Part shown: one piece after another, positions 36,834 to 47,300 of the stretch
Layout: each line of letters opens with the position of its first letter
Numbering within the stretch: the first letter of the stretch is position 1
Assembly: GCA_021442155.1 (NCBI GenBank)
Contig: CM038222.1
Span: forward strand, 54,803,352 to 54,867,351
Length of the DNA: 64,000 nt
Direction: 5' to 3'
Source: Cymbidium sinense
Lineage: Eukaryota > Streptophyta > Magnoliopsida > Asparagales > Orchidaceae
Made by a program: the position numbers and the translations under genes
Notes under the pieces: generated by a model
Databases searched by the model: none
Told to the model about the DNA's origin: nothing
The model's input: the letters and a program-made list of their open reading frames with translations, nothing else

Positions 36834-39563
36834 AAGGGCACCCAATAGGTGTGGTGTGACTGACAAGGCACACCGCACATATTGGTGTTGACCGAGATGA
36901 TCAACAACGTCCAAAGGATAAAAAATAGTAACATAAATGATGTACTCCTAAAATTGAGATGTAGAAGGAATTAAGATCTTATTGCAATGCAACTCCACTC
37001 ATGCCAAGGGCATAAGGGAGGAAGAAGGGATCCACTAAAGGATCAAGCATGTGAACCTTCTACTAGGGAAGCAGGTTCAGGTTATCCACTAGGAATAAGG
37101 GGTTTGGATTTGAATGCAAGATATGATTTGGGTAGAGTATCCACTAGGGATTAGGATGTATAACCCACTAGGGATAGATGCATGAACCTTCCACTTGGGA
37201 AGAAGGTTTAGGTTATCCACTAAGGAGAAAGGTGGTTTGATGAGATTTCTTTTGAGGGTGCACTCGGGAATGCAAGTTTGAATTAGATTTGATTGACCCG
37301 GGGAGGTTAGGATGATTGATGTCTCACTGGGGAGAAGTTGGTTGATTGTTTGTTTAAGTTTAGATTTTGAGATGGACCACATGATGCGATGGACCACCGA
37401 GAAGGGGCCATGTCGCCTAGGCCTATCTTAGATTTTCCAATCCAAAGGGTAGTCCACCAGCCACATGGTAGAACTATCTGACCTAAGGGGTTGCCTTTTG
37501 GTGTACAACAACTGTGCAAGGGAGAAAGCGTAGCAAACTTACATCTCTAAAAGTAGGGGATAACCGTTGGGATGATTTGTTGGATGCAACAAATTGAACT
37601 CCACCTACTAAAGAATGAATGCTGGGGACTTATATCAGCTTGAAAGTAGTAAGGATAATATCATTTGATTGAATTACATTTATTTTAATTTCATGGATTC
37701 CCTCAGTGTGCGAATGGATTCACTAAGAAGGGGGATGCCTTTCGATGTGCAATGGCCAAGTTAGGAAGAAAGCGCGGGGACTCACATCCTCCTACATAAG
37801 GAACCACTGGGGTAATCGATCGCTTGCACAACAAATCAAACTCGACCTAAGGTTGCCCGTCGATTTGCAATGGTCGTGCTGGAAAGAATGCGTAATAGAC
37901 TTATTTCTTTCGAAGCAAAGATGACCATCCAGGAGATTCACTGGTGGCACAATAAGTTGAACCTGACTTAAGGGCGACTACTAAGAGAGTGCCGACTCGG
38001 GGACTTATCTCAACTCAAAGTAGTCAGGCAAATCCTATATGGAGTTTTGCTAACACTGACCTAAAGATAGGATGCCTGCTTGGGAAAGGGGCCACTAGGG
38101 GCTTCGATTCCTAATCCACAAGCAAAGATATATTTTGTTTATTTTATGTTTGCGTGGACCCTATTGGTTTGCTAGGGACCACACTGAGAAGGAGTTTATA
38201 TCAGCCTAGTCCTATCTCAGACTTTCTAGACCAAGGGATAATCTGCACATCGGCTGAACCAATTCTCCAACCACATGGGTGGTTACTAGGAAAGGGGGAT
38301 TGCCCAATCCAAAAATAACCCGAGTAGTGTCTAAATGGGGTCGCTAAGGATGTGATCCAAATAGAGTGCCCATCGAGGAGGTGATGCTAGGGGCGTTATC
38401 CAAACCCTGTAGAAAAAGGCTTGTAGGTATTCGGTGGCCACAACTTCCAAGAGTGGTGTATCCACCAGGTGGGTCGCGTCAGCATGGCGATAACCAACCA
38501 ACCTAAGGTGCCATCAATTTATCATAATCAATTTAGAAAGAAGGCGTGTAGGCTTACATCTTCTTAAGGTGGAACTAATTGCCGGGATAGTCTATCTTTG
38601 GCTCGACAGAGGCTATCCGACCTTAGGAGACTACTAAGTGGGGAGTCCTATGTAAGGACTAAACCTAAGCTTGAAGTATTCAAGAGGAAAGAAGCCAAAG
38701 GGGGACTTACCCTAAATCTCAAATATACTCGACCTAGTCAGTGCATGATGGCTAGTTTAGGATGAAAGTGTGTAGGCTTACACCTTCTTAAACTAAGTCA
38801 ACATGGGGTAGTTTACCGACTATACAATAAGACCTACCAAACTGACAAGGCGCTCATTGGTTTGTAATGGTCAAGTTAGAAAGAAAGTGCGGGGACTCAC
38901 TTCAGCCAGACAAGTGACCACTGGGGTGATACACTAACAAGATAGCATATCAGCCCAACCTAGAGCAGCTAATGAGTGAGTGCCAAGGGGGGTTTGCTTT
39001 CACATCAAAATAGCTTGAGATAAAATATATGTATTTGTTTGTGTTGTGGAAGAGGGAATAGGATGCCACTTGGGTTCTCTTACACCTACCCTAAACACGT
39101 AGAATGTGACTCCACCAAGAAAGGATGCCGCTTGGGTTCTCTTACACCTAACTTAGTTGTACTAGTCGAAATAGGATGCCTCTTAGTTCTCTTTACACCT
39201 ATTCTATTAAGGGATTGAATGTAGTTTATGTTTGTGAAGGATAGGATGCTGCTTGGGTTCTCTTACACCTACCCTAAATGTGACTCCACCAAAAAGGATG
39301 CTGCATGGTTTCTATTACACCTAACTTAGTTGCGCTAGTCAAAATAAGATGCCTCTTGGGTTCTCTTACACCTATCCTAGTAGCACTGGAGGATTGCTAT
39401 GGTTTGTGTTTGTGTTGTGGAGGGATAGGATGCCGCTCAGGTTCTCTTTTACCTACCCTAAACACATCATGGCAGATTCAAAAGCGAAAGATATTTCTAA
39501 CACATAAGAGATGGAATTTGATATGAAAAAAAAGTTTTATTGATGATTATTTTCAAACAAGAT
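36834..39563 (-). other. Long repetitive 3' untranslated region of the Ty3 element
   Basis: This is 2.7 kb between the integrase stop and the block edge, without coding on either strand. From 37600 to 38980 a loose repeat recurs every 100-200 bases around GGGGACTTACATC, usually with AAGAAAGNGTG before it. From 39050 to 39460 there is a tidy tandem array, listed separately. The last 350 bases (36834-37180) hold several GGTTATCCACTA and CTTCCACTNGGGAA words. The same region recurs at 61305-63249. Long 3' UTRs with tandem repeats are known in Tat/Ogre elements. Confidence 0.7.
39050..39460. repeat. Tandem array with three-part higher-order unit of about 180 bp
   Basis: The monomer GGATGCCNCTTGGGTTCTCT, followed by TACACCTA, starts at about 39061, 39123, 39174, 39244, 39296, 39348 and 39428. 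The spacings are 62, 51, 70, 52, 52 and 80. They add up to a repeated three-monomer unit of about 174-184 bases: monomers one, four and seven are followed by CCTACCCTAAA, two and five by CTAACTTAGTTG. Confidence 0.8.
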
Positions 39564-40700
39564 TTATGGATAGTATTTCTTTAGGTAGAGCTTATTAATT
39601 AGAAGCATAGGGAGCTCTCCCTTATAGTTTATGTGTTGATAAGATTCTCCTTGGTAGGCCTTCTCTATGGCAAAAGGGCCTTCCCAAGTGGGTTCAAACT
39701 TGCCTCCCATCTTTCGATAGGCAATAATTGGTCTCCTTAGAACTAAAACAAGCCCTCCTACTTGAAAAGCTCTAGGACGGACCAACTTGTTGTGAGCATG
39801 AATCATTTTGGCTTTGTACAACTCGAGGTTTTGTCATGCTCGGAGGCATCTCTCCTCCAACTGCAGCTTGGCGTTCTGCTTTGTAGTAATCTTGCTACTC
39901 ACAGCTATCCTTAGTGATGGGAGTTGGACTTCTAATGGTAGAACGACTTCAGACTCATACATTAAGAAGAATGGGGTAGATTGAGTTGGAGTTTTGTATG
40001 TGGTGCGGTAGGCCCACAAGGCTTCAACCAACTGCTCATGCCACTATCGCTTATTATCGTTGAGTGTCTTCTTCAATATTTGGATGAGAGTTTTATTAAA
40101 TGCTTTTGCTAGGCTGTTTGCCCTTGGATAGTAGATGGTAGAATATCTCCAATCTATGCTGTGTCTCTGGACAAAGCTATTGAATTTGGTGCTCTTAAAT
40201 GTAGTACCATTATCGGATATAATTCATCGAGGCACCCCAAACTTATATACGATATGGTCCCTAAAAATAGGAGTACATGCTGAGCTGTGACCTCTCTGAG
40301 TGGGATTGCCTCTACCCACTTGGAAAAGTAGTCGGTGGTAGCTAGAATGAACTAGTGACCCTTGGAGGAAAGAGGATCGATCAGACCCACTATATTAGTG
40401 CCCCAACACTCAAATGGAGATGAGGCCAATGTAGGGTGTAGAATATTGGGTAGTTGATGTAAGACCACACCGTGCAAATGACATTGGTGCACCTCTAGCT
40501 ACATCTATGCAATTTGTAATCATCGAGGGCCATGGTATCCTACTCTATTGATCTAGGCTTTAATCTTCAGACCGGATTGGTGAGCTCTGCATAAACCTGA
40601 ATGTACCTCAATCATGTTTGGCTAAATAACGTAACCACATATTATCGAAAGACCATCGATATAAGGTACCATCCATGAGAGCATGGAGGGAGCTCTCATT
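39564..40700 (-). pseudogene. Ty3 integrase, degenerate
   Basis: It inserts the DNA copy. The order is: zinc-binding region remnants (LMDGTLYRWSF near 40670, CHLHGV near 40480), the catalytic core with TTDYFSKWVEAIPL (about 40320) and IISDNGTTFKST (about 40210), then [14 protein letters not shown] (about 40010) and a C-terminal GKFEPTWEGPF ending LYLKKYYP at 39564. The two core Asp residues are present. The third catalytic residue is Lys rather than Glu (NSLAKAFNKT, where copy 2 has NGRAEAFNKT). Stops replace a codon directly before IISDNG (CGA to TGA) and in NDNKR-stop-W. There is no chromodomain after the core. Dead. Confidence 0.85.
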
Positions 40701-40711
40701 TCACCGGTAGG

Positions 40712-41206
40712 CTAATGACTTCTCTTGAGGTAGTTTTCTGTGTTTAGGTAATCCATGAATGGTTGCATCCAATCTGACTCATCATCCTTTTTGGCTACGA
40801 CAACCTCCCCTTCAAGAGAGAGTCTATCGATGAGTTCAGCGTCAATAAGGTATAAGACTTGTCTATTTTGGACCCTTATTGGAATGGACTCATTTTTTGG
40901 GCATGCCAACTCCTTGGCGAGCTTGGCCAATGCATCTATTACAACATTATCTCTTTGAGAAATCTTGTAGATAGTGACATATAGGATTTGAGCTAACAAC
41001 TCCATGGTATACTTGTGGTAATGATGGAGCTTAGGCTTTAGAACTTTATAAGACCCAGCGACTTGGTTGATGACGAGCTGAGAATCCCCAAACATGTAGA
41101 TTCTCTGGACGCATAGTGTAATGAATAACTCCAGACTGACAATTAGAGTCTCATATTCAGCTTCATTGTTGGTACAAGGGTTAGGACGATATGATAATCT
41201 CATCAC
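40712..41206 (-). pseudogene. Second (archaeal-type) RNase H domain of the Tat lineage
   Basis: The best preserved frame of the element is 164 codons open. It contains the hallmark TNNEAEYETLIVSLEL, then MFGDSQLVINQVAGSYK, then IYKISQRDNVVIDALAKLAK. These supply the conserved Glu, Asp and final Asp of the RNase H fold. This extra RNase H between the first one and integrase is a mark of the Tat/Ogre branch. The start is not a real initiation site, since the domain is part of a polyprotein, and the N-terminal strand with the first catalytic Asp lies in a broken frame upstream. Confidence 0.85.
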
Positions 41207-41239
41207 ATCATGGTTGAGTTAGGAGAACTATTTCTACCC

Positions 41240-41879
41240 CCTTTTCTAAACAAGTAGATCATGGTTCTTCTCCTTTTGAGAGGAAGCGCACCATCAAAAT
41301 ACATATCTCGGTGAATGCTAGTGTGCCTAAGTTCATGATTTGTTCATCGGGGAGGTCATCACTAAGTGGAGAATCAGCAGAAAGTAGGTGTGCTGCTAAG
41401 AAATCTGCTAGTGCCTATCCTTTCATAGCACGGAGGGGTACAAATGTGATGTCAAACTGTGACAAAATCATGGACCATCGTGCCAACTATCCAGATAACA
41501 TTCGCTGTGTCATGAGATATTATAATGGATTGATTCTAGAGATTAGATTCACTTTATGAGAAAGCATGTAGTGCTGTAGCTTTTGGGATGCAAAGATTAA
41601 AGCTAGGTAGTGCTTCTTGATAGGTGGGTAGTTTGCCTCAGCAAGGATTAGATACGACTGAGATAGTAGAGAGCATTTTCTTTACCTTCGTCATTAGTTT
41701 GAGCTAACAAAGCACTAAGAGAGCCATCTAATGTAGCTATGTAGAGGATCAATGGTTTGCTCGGGATAGGGGCTGCTAGAATTGGAGGCATTATCAGGTA
41801 GTGCTTGAAGTCTTCAAAAGCATGCTAGCACTTATCAACCCACTTGAACTTGGCACCCTTTTGATAAGTCGAGAATGGC
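41240..41879 (-). pseudogene. Ty3 RNase H (first), degenerate
   Basis: It degrades RNA in the RNA-DNA hybrid. The stretch ISRINPL, MLSG, RWSMILSQFDITFVPL and ALADFLAAH (about 41340-41540) matches the C-terminal end of the RT-linked RNase H of plant Tat elements. Two or more stops interrupt it, for example TAG within the ISRINPL..YLMTQ part and within MLSG..LARW. The 41560-41879 part is too decayed to place residues. Confidence 0.65.
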
Positions 41880-43639
41880 TTGCATCTTCCTAATAAGTTG
41901 GATATGAAGCATCTTAGATATGCCAACCGGCCTTGGAATGATTGAGTTGAGTTAGACTTTTAGGGGGTGGCATTTCTAAGATAGCCTTGATATTCTCTAG
42001 GTTGATCTCTATTCCCTGGTGTTGGACAACTAACCCAAGGAATTTTCCTGAAGCTACTCCAAATACACACTTCGGGGGATTCATTTTGAGGTTAAATTAT
42101 CTTAACCATTTGAAAACTACTCTCAGGTCGAAGAGATGGTCTTTCTTTTCTTTGATTTTGACTATGAGATCATCAACATAACATTTAACTTGATGATGAA
42201 TGAATTCATTGAAGATCCGAGTCATGGCCCGCTGGTATGTAGCATCGACATTTTTAAGGCCAAAAGGCATAACCTTATAACAACAGATTTCTATTGGGGT
42301 TTGAAAAGTAGTGTTTCTTTCATCCTTGAGGCCATCTTAATTTGGTTGTAGCCAGATGACCCATCCATAAAGGAGAATACTGCATGAGATGAGGCAATGT
42401 CCACCATCAATTCTGGTATAAGAAGTGAAAATTCATCCTTAGAACATGCCTTGCTCAGATCCCTAAAATTGACACATATGTAAATTTGGCCATTCTTTTT
42501 TTTTTAATTGGGATGACACGGGCTAATCAGGTAAGATATTTTTCTTCCTTGATAAAGCTAGCATCGACCAATTTCTTGATTTCAGAAGTGACCCGTTGTT
42601 CAATGTCTAATCGCATGTGTCTAGGAGCTAGCTTGATAGGGTTAGCATTAGGTTCTATTACTAGTTTATGGATAGCTCCGCTAGGAGATAAACTGAGCAT
42701 TTATTCATAACTCCATGTGAAACAGTCCTTTAACTCAGCTAATGGCCTAACTAAGTCATTAGTCTCTTCTTCATTCAATGAGAAATTGCAGTACGTCGAG
42801 TGTGGATCTTCTTTTATTCCCAAGTTGATCTCTTTGAGTTCGTCAATGGTTAATTTGATTTTTTCTTCAAACTTTGGCAGTTTCTCTTTGACTTCAAGCT
42901 TATTTGGGTCATTTGAACTTTCTAAACATGCCTCCTCATAAGTGTTAGCCTGATTTGAGAAGAACCTATCAAACCCCAAATGAGTGGTGATGACTAGGCA
43001 ATGGTTGTCATCGTCGACTGGACCCACTATGCAAATCCTAGTCCTAGTCTTGATTGAGAATGTTTGCTTTGGTTGTCCCATAGTTTTTCAAAGTAATCTG
43101 ACCTGTGTTTAGACTAAGTATGTGAGAATAATCTCTTCTTTGCTAAGTTAATAACACAAGGTGAATACCAATCAAAAGGTAGTTGTATTAAATCTTTATA
43201 TGAATCATTCTCAAGTTATACATCAGTTTCCTGACTTGAGGATGATGCTCCGAAAAAAACCTTTTTGGCTTGACATCTGTGGATGATTTGGGGGCCTCCT
43301 TAACTACTAAATCTTCAACTTTCTGAGAAGAAAGTGAGGTTAGAGCTAAAGTTCCTAACTACTACCTGACTATTCTACATAATGATGATTTGGATAGAGA
43401 CCTGGTCTTCATCATTGTCTGGCTCGAACGTCACCTCAAAAGGGATTAGCTAAGAGGGGTTGGTCGGTGTGCTACCACATGAGACTCATCCTCCGAACTG
43501 GACTCTAAGTCTATGTGGATAATGGGGTACTCGCGGACGGCCACACCGAATGAGGTCTTCCACTAAAACGCCTCTAGACTTGCCTCTTCCTCTACCTGGT
43601 GGGGGTTGAATCATCCTACCCATGTGTTCGTATGGAGGA
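41880..43639 (-). pseudogene. Ty3 reverse transcriptase, degenerate
   Basis: It copies element RNA into DNA. The frame at 42701-43081 carries the pre-RT landmark with LAELKDCFTWSYE at its end. Further on, SSGYNQIKMA (about 42340), KVMPFGLKN (about 42260) and the catalytic YVDDLIVK box (about 42160) are all recognisable and in order. Shifts separate the first from the second pair. The YVDD aspartates are kept, but the frame is not continuous. From 43082 to 43639 only decayed sequence between protease and RT is seen, with no clear landmark. Confidence 0.8.
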
Positions 43640-44469
43640 ACGAACTGTGAGTGGAATCCAATATCTGGCTCTACTTCTTCCTTGATGTTTGATTCTTGCT
43701 CATATGTACTTTTATTTTTTTCTTTTTCTTTTTTTTTCTTTTCCTTTTATTTCTACGTTCTTTTATTTTTGAACTTTCACCAAGTTCATGACAAATAGGC
43801 TTTTGATTTGGAAAGATAGTAGGCGCATCTTCATATCTCAACCTCCTAAAAAATGGCTTCAAGTCTCCTTTGACATAATACTCGATTCCACCTTTTTGAA
43901 CTTTGATGCACTGATGTAAAGAGGATGGAATTGTGTTGTTTCCATGTATCTAAGGCCAACCGAGGAAATCAATGAAAGGTGTATCTAAATTGATTATGTA
44001 GAACTTGGCTTCTTTCTTCCAGTCATCTATCTCTAGTGGTAACACTATAGAGCCTAAAGCCCTCTCGCCTTATTCATTGAATCCTTTCAACATCATCTGA
44101 TCTCCTTAAAGTTTAGAGATATCAATCCTCAAGTAGGCAAGGGTCTTTAGACTCATAATATTCATTGATGTACGGATCAACTAACACCGGAGAGTGCGAA
44201 TCGCCCATGTCCATTTGTGATGTAGAGGAAGTTGTGCTGTTGTCCCCAAAAGAAGGTCTTCATGGAATGTAACATTACTTCTCTTGAGTAACATGCATCT
44301 CCTAATAGTGGTTGAGCTAAGCATATTTGGATCAAGAAGGGATTTGATCAATGACTCCCTCATCTCTTTGGATAAGACAAGGGCATCATATATGCTTAGT
44401 TTAGATGACAACTTTCTTAGGTGACCGAGGACATTATAGTCAACTCTGGGCTGGTCCTCCACAATCATA
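43640..44469 (-). pseudogene. Ty3 aspartic protease region, degenerate
   Basis: The protease cuts the polyprotein. An open frame at 44181-44468 begins with DQPRVDYNVLGHLRKLSSKL, then SIYDALVLSKEMRESLI, the pre-protease landmark. Around 44160-44180 the frame is broken near the expected active site; the nearby reading SAVNIM is the usual sequence just after the catalytic Asp. Further on, PSSLHQCIKV (about 43900) is the typical end of the protease, followed by YYVKGDLKPFF and an unusual run of lysines (43690-43750, from a TTTTTC-rich tract). Several stops are present. Inactive. Confidence 0.65.
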
Positions 44470-45354
44470 TCTATAGGTTGAGCATTCTGTGGAGGGGCTT
44501 CTTGATCACTAGAACCAATAACTTGTTTACACTTATCCTGAGGTGCTACCCTAGGGGGTAGAATTTTGCCACTACGGAGGTTGACTTTAGTGACTTCATG
44601 AGATGGTTTAACGAAAAGTTCTACCTGCTCATCAGGTTCACCTACAACTTCTCATATAGGATCATCAGAGTTAGACGACTCCAAATCTATCTCAATGGGT
44701 GAACCCGGGTGATTTAGGAATGGGTAATCCATTCCATTTCTAAATCAGAAAGGAGTGGATCAGAATTGTTATAATTATTAGTACTTGGAGAGCTTTCTAT
44801 AAGAATAAAATCATCAAGATCATCAAAAGTAAAGAGGATGTAATCAATCTTCTTCTTCATTAATTTCTTAGATTTGGATGGAGATACAAAGTTGAAATTA
44901 GGTAAAGTGGAGTGAGGATTTGGCACCCTCCAAATATAATATAGCTACTAGAAGAAGAGCTGACCGGAGGAACTGTAGCTGCAAATGTGAAAAGAGTGAT
45001 GGACCCGGTCAGTGGTTGTGCTACTGTGCTATCCCAGGGAAGTGGAGGGCTGCTACTGTTGGGCTTCTACTTCCCTCAAGTTATCCTTAGCAACTTGCTA
45101 ACCTTTCTTAGAGTTGGAGGTTTGAGCTGCTTGTGCACGAGGGTCACTTTGTTCTTAGAAATGATTTTCTTGGAGGTTTGGGATAGAGAAATATCCCAAC
45201 CTTTCTATGTCTTAAGAAGGTCACGTGTATCCCCAAGGATTACCCTAATAGAACTTGATGGCTTTTCTAGTAGGTATTCCTTAGGGATGATAATGACACC
45301 GACTTATAGCTATGCTGCAATCCTTAAAGTAAAACAATCTTCCAAGAGATGACC
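44470..45354 (-). pseudogene. Ty3 gag-protease linker, degenerate
   Basis: The minus strand holds patchy open frames with a low-complexity acidic and serine-rich segment (44714-44926, around LMKKKIDYILFTFDDLDD), followed by VNLRSGKILPPR. That last segment is a common landmark shortly before protease in plant Tat elements. Stops and frame changes separate the pieces. No catalytic motif falls in this part. Confidence 0.55.
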
Positions 45355-46261
45355 TAGCATGCGGTGGTAGGGCAATAGTTTGGATCATGACTCTTGCCCA
45401 CATCCTCCGCCTCTAGGCTCGTAACTAGAAATCAAGCTTCTTTAAGAGGTTTTAAAGATCTTCTAACTACCTCCATCTTGAATGAATAAGATTTATTCAA
45501 TTTGTCAACAAGAGTAGGTAAGTGGTAGTTACGATGGTGGATAGGAATACCGCCATGCTGATGAGGTGGTGATTGGACAACCACTATGGCAAATGAGGTG
45601 GTGGTATAATAAAGACTAGGTCGAGGCCTATCTCGAGGACCCTACCGATTTTATCAACAGATTTCCCAGGCTTTTTCTCAAATGCCTTCTATGATCTGGC
45701 TGATCATGGAAAGGTAATTGTTTGACCTCTCCTTGTAGACTGGCCGCCTTGTTGACTAATTTCTCAAATGTCTTAATGGTGAACCCTTTAAGCATGAAGG
45801 TGACTAGGCCATGGATATTCTTGAGTAGAATTTCAATGGCATGCTATTCAGATAGTTGTGGTTCATATTTCATACTTAAATTACACCATCTAAGAATATA
45901 ATCAATAAGGGACTCACCGGGGTGTTGTTGAGCTACAATGAGATCGCCCACAATTACCCTTTGTTGAGCTCCAACAAAGCTCTTAATAAAAAGCTGCTCC
46001 AACTCAGCAAATGTCTTCAGTGAACCATTGGGTAATTCAGCGTACCAATCAAATGTGATGCATGTCAAGCTACTAATCAAGAGGCATAATAAGAGTGCAT
46101 CACTGCCATCAGCATTACAATATCCGACCCTAAAATGTACTATGTGCTGTCGGGGGTTCTCACTACCATCAGAAATTTTGAAGGATGGAGGCACAAAGCC
46201 CTTAGGATATTTGACACCATCAAATTCCTCCGGATAGGGTCTACCCTTTGGAACAGATGAG
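45355..46261 (-). pseudogene. gag: Ty3 gag, N-terminally truncated
   Basis: Gag forms the particle that packages retrotransposon RNA. The frame enters from the block edge at PKGRPYPEEFDGVKYPKGF, then passes through QHIVHF and TFDWYAELPNGS to QRVIVGDLI and IDYILRW, the retrotransposon gag core, ending at YEPQLSE with a stop at about 45841. The family continues straight through this position, and recognisable gag follows the stop (HAIEILLKN, FMLKGFTIKTFEKL), so a CAG codon appears to have become TAG. A knuckle-like RMLGHLLEDCF lies near 45330-45390 in a shifted frame. About 100 or more N-terminal residues usual for the family are missing because the block edge falls here. Non-functional. Confidence 0.8.
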
Positions 46262-46679
46262 TGTTGACCTCATTTTTAGAATGAGCTCTCAACCCCTCCA
46301 TCTTAGACATAAGACTCCTCTTAGACTTTATGGGATCCTTAGTCTCAAGACACATCCAGTGATTAGATGGAGACTCAACCTAGCCCTAGAGACTTAGAAG
46401 AGTTAGCCATAGGAATAGGTCATGCCTTAGGGGTGTTAGAAAAATTTGCCTACCCTTAGCTTGAACCACTCCTCACCTTCCTTCCTTCAAGTCAAGCTCC
46501 AAATCAATCTTATTTGATACTCTCCAAACTCAAATCATGATTGACATGATTGAAATCCCGTTGAAATCCATTGTTGAAATCCATGATTAACCCATGAATG
46601 AAATTTCAAACTCAAAAATTTCCTAATTCAAATTTCGCCTTAATGACTTCTAAATAAAATCAATTCAAATTCATGAGAA

Positions 46680-47300
46680 TTTCATAACTCATTTATATTT
46701 TCATTTATATTCACATATATAAATAAAATATAAATTCAAATCAATCAAACTAAACTTAAAATTCAAATTCCTAATTCAAAATCATTCTTAAGTCCTTAAT
46801 TTCCCTCTTAAGGACTTATCCAAAATTATCTTCAAATCAAATCAAATCCTTGGAATTTTCTCATAACTCATTTATATTCTCATTTATATTCACATATATA
46901 AATGAAATATAAATTCAAATCAATCAAACTAAATCCAAAACTGAATCCAAAACTCCAAAATTTTCTAAGTCTATAATTTTAAAGGACTTAGCCTAAATCA
47001 TCTTCAAATCAATTCAAACTCATGAGATTTTCTCATAACTCATTTATATTCTCATTTATAAATGAAATATAAATTCAAATCAATCAAATCAAATTCAAAA
47101 TTCAAGCTCCAAACTAAAAAATTTCCTAAGTCCTTTAAATTTCCTCTTAAGGACTTAGCCTAGATCATGATCAAATCACTTCAAATTCATCAAATTTTCT
47201 CATAATCCATTTATATTCTTATTTATATTCACATATATAAATGAAATATAAATTCAAACAACCAAAACCAATTCCAAAAATCAAACTCAAATTCATTCAA
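46680..47300 (+). repeat. Tandem array, 167-179 bp unit, about four copies
   Basis: CATAACTCATTTATATTCTC, followed by CACATATATAAATGAAATAT, recurs at about 46684, 46863, 47035 and 47202 (last copy ATAATCC). Weaker versions occur at the same place in the other arms (23860-24420, 36050-36300, 60480-60720). Confidence 0.8.

Larger units (their letters stand above)
36834..46261 (-). mobile_element. Internal region of a Ty3 (Tat-lineage) retrotransposon, degenerate
   Basis: On the minus strand the order is gag, linker, protease, reverse transcriptase, RNase H, a second RNase H, integrase, then a long non-coding repetitive 3' region. That order, the second RNase H between the first one and integrase, and the lack of a chromodomain fit the Tat branch of plant Ty3 elements. 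Frameshifts and stops occur in every domain. The gag end abuts TGTTGACC at 46262 without a recognisable tRNA primer site. The 3' end, reading TATTGGGTGCCCTT before TGTTGACC at 36833, lacks a classic polypurine tract. The element is dead. Confidence 0.85.

Noticed and set aside
39050..39460. Regularly spaced short repeats that could suggest a CRISPR array
   Set aside because: Spacers are themselves repeated in a three-part order and the setting is a plant retrotransposon; this is a tandem array.
43671..43862. Lysine-rich protein tail resembling a nuclear-localisation region
   Set aside because: It stems from a TTTTTC-rich slippage tract at 43712-43750 inside the decayed Ty3 polyprotein.
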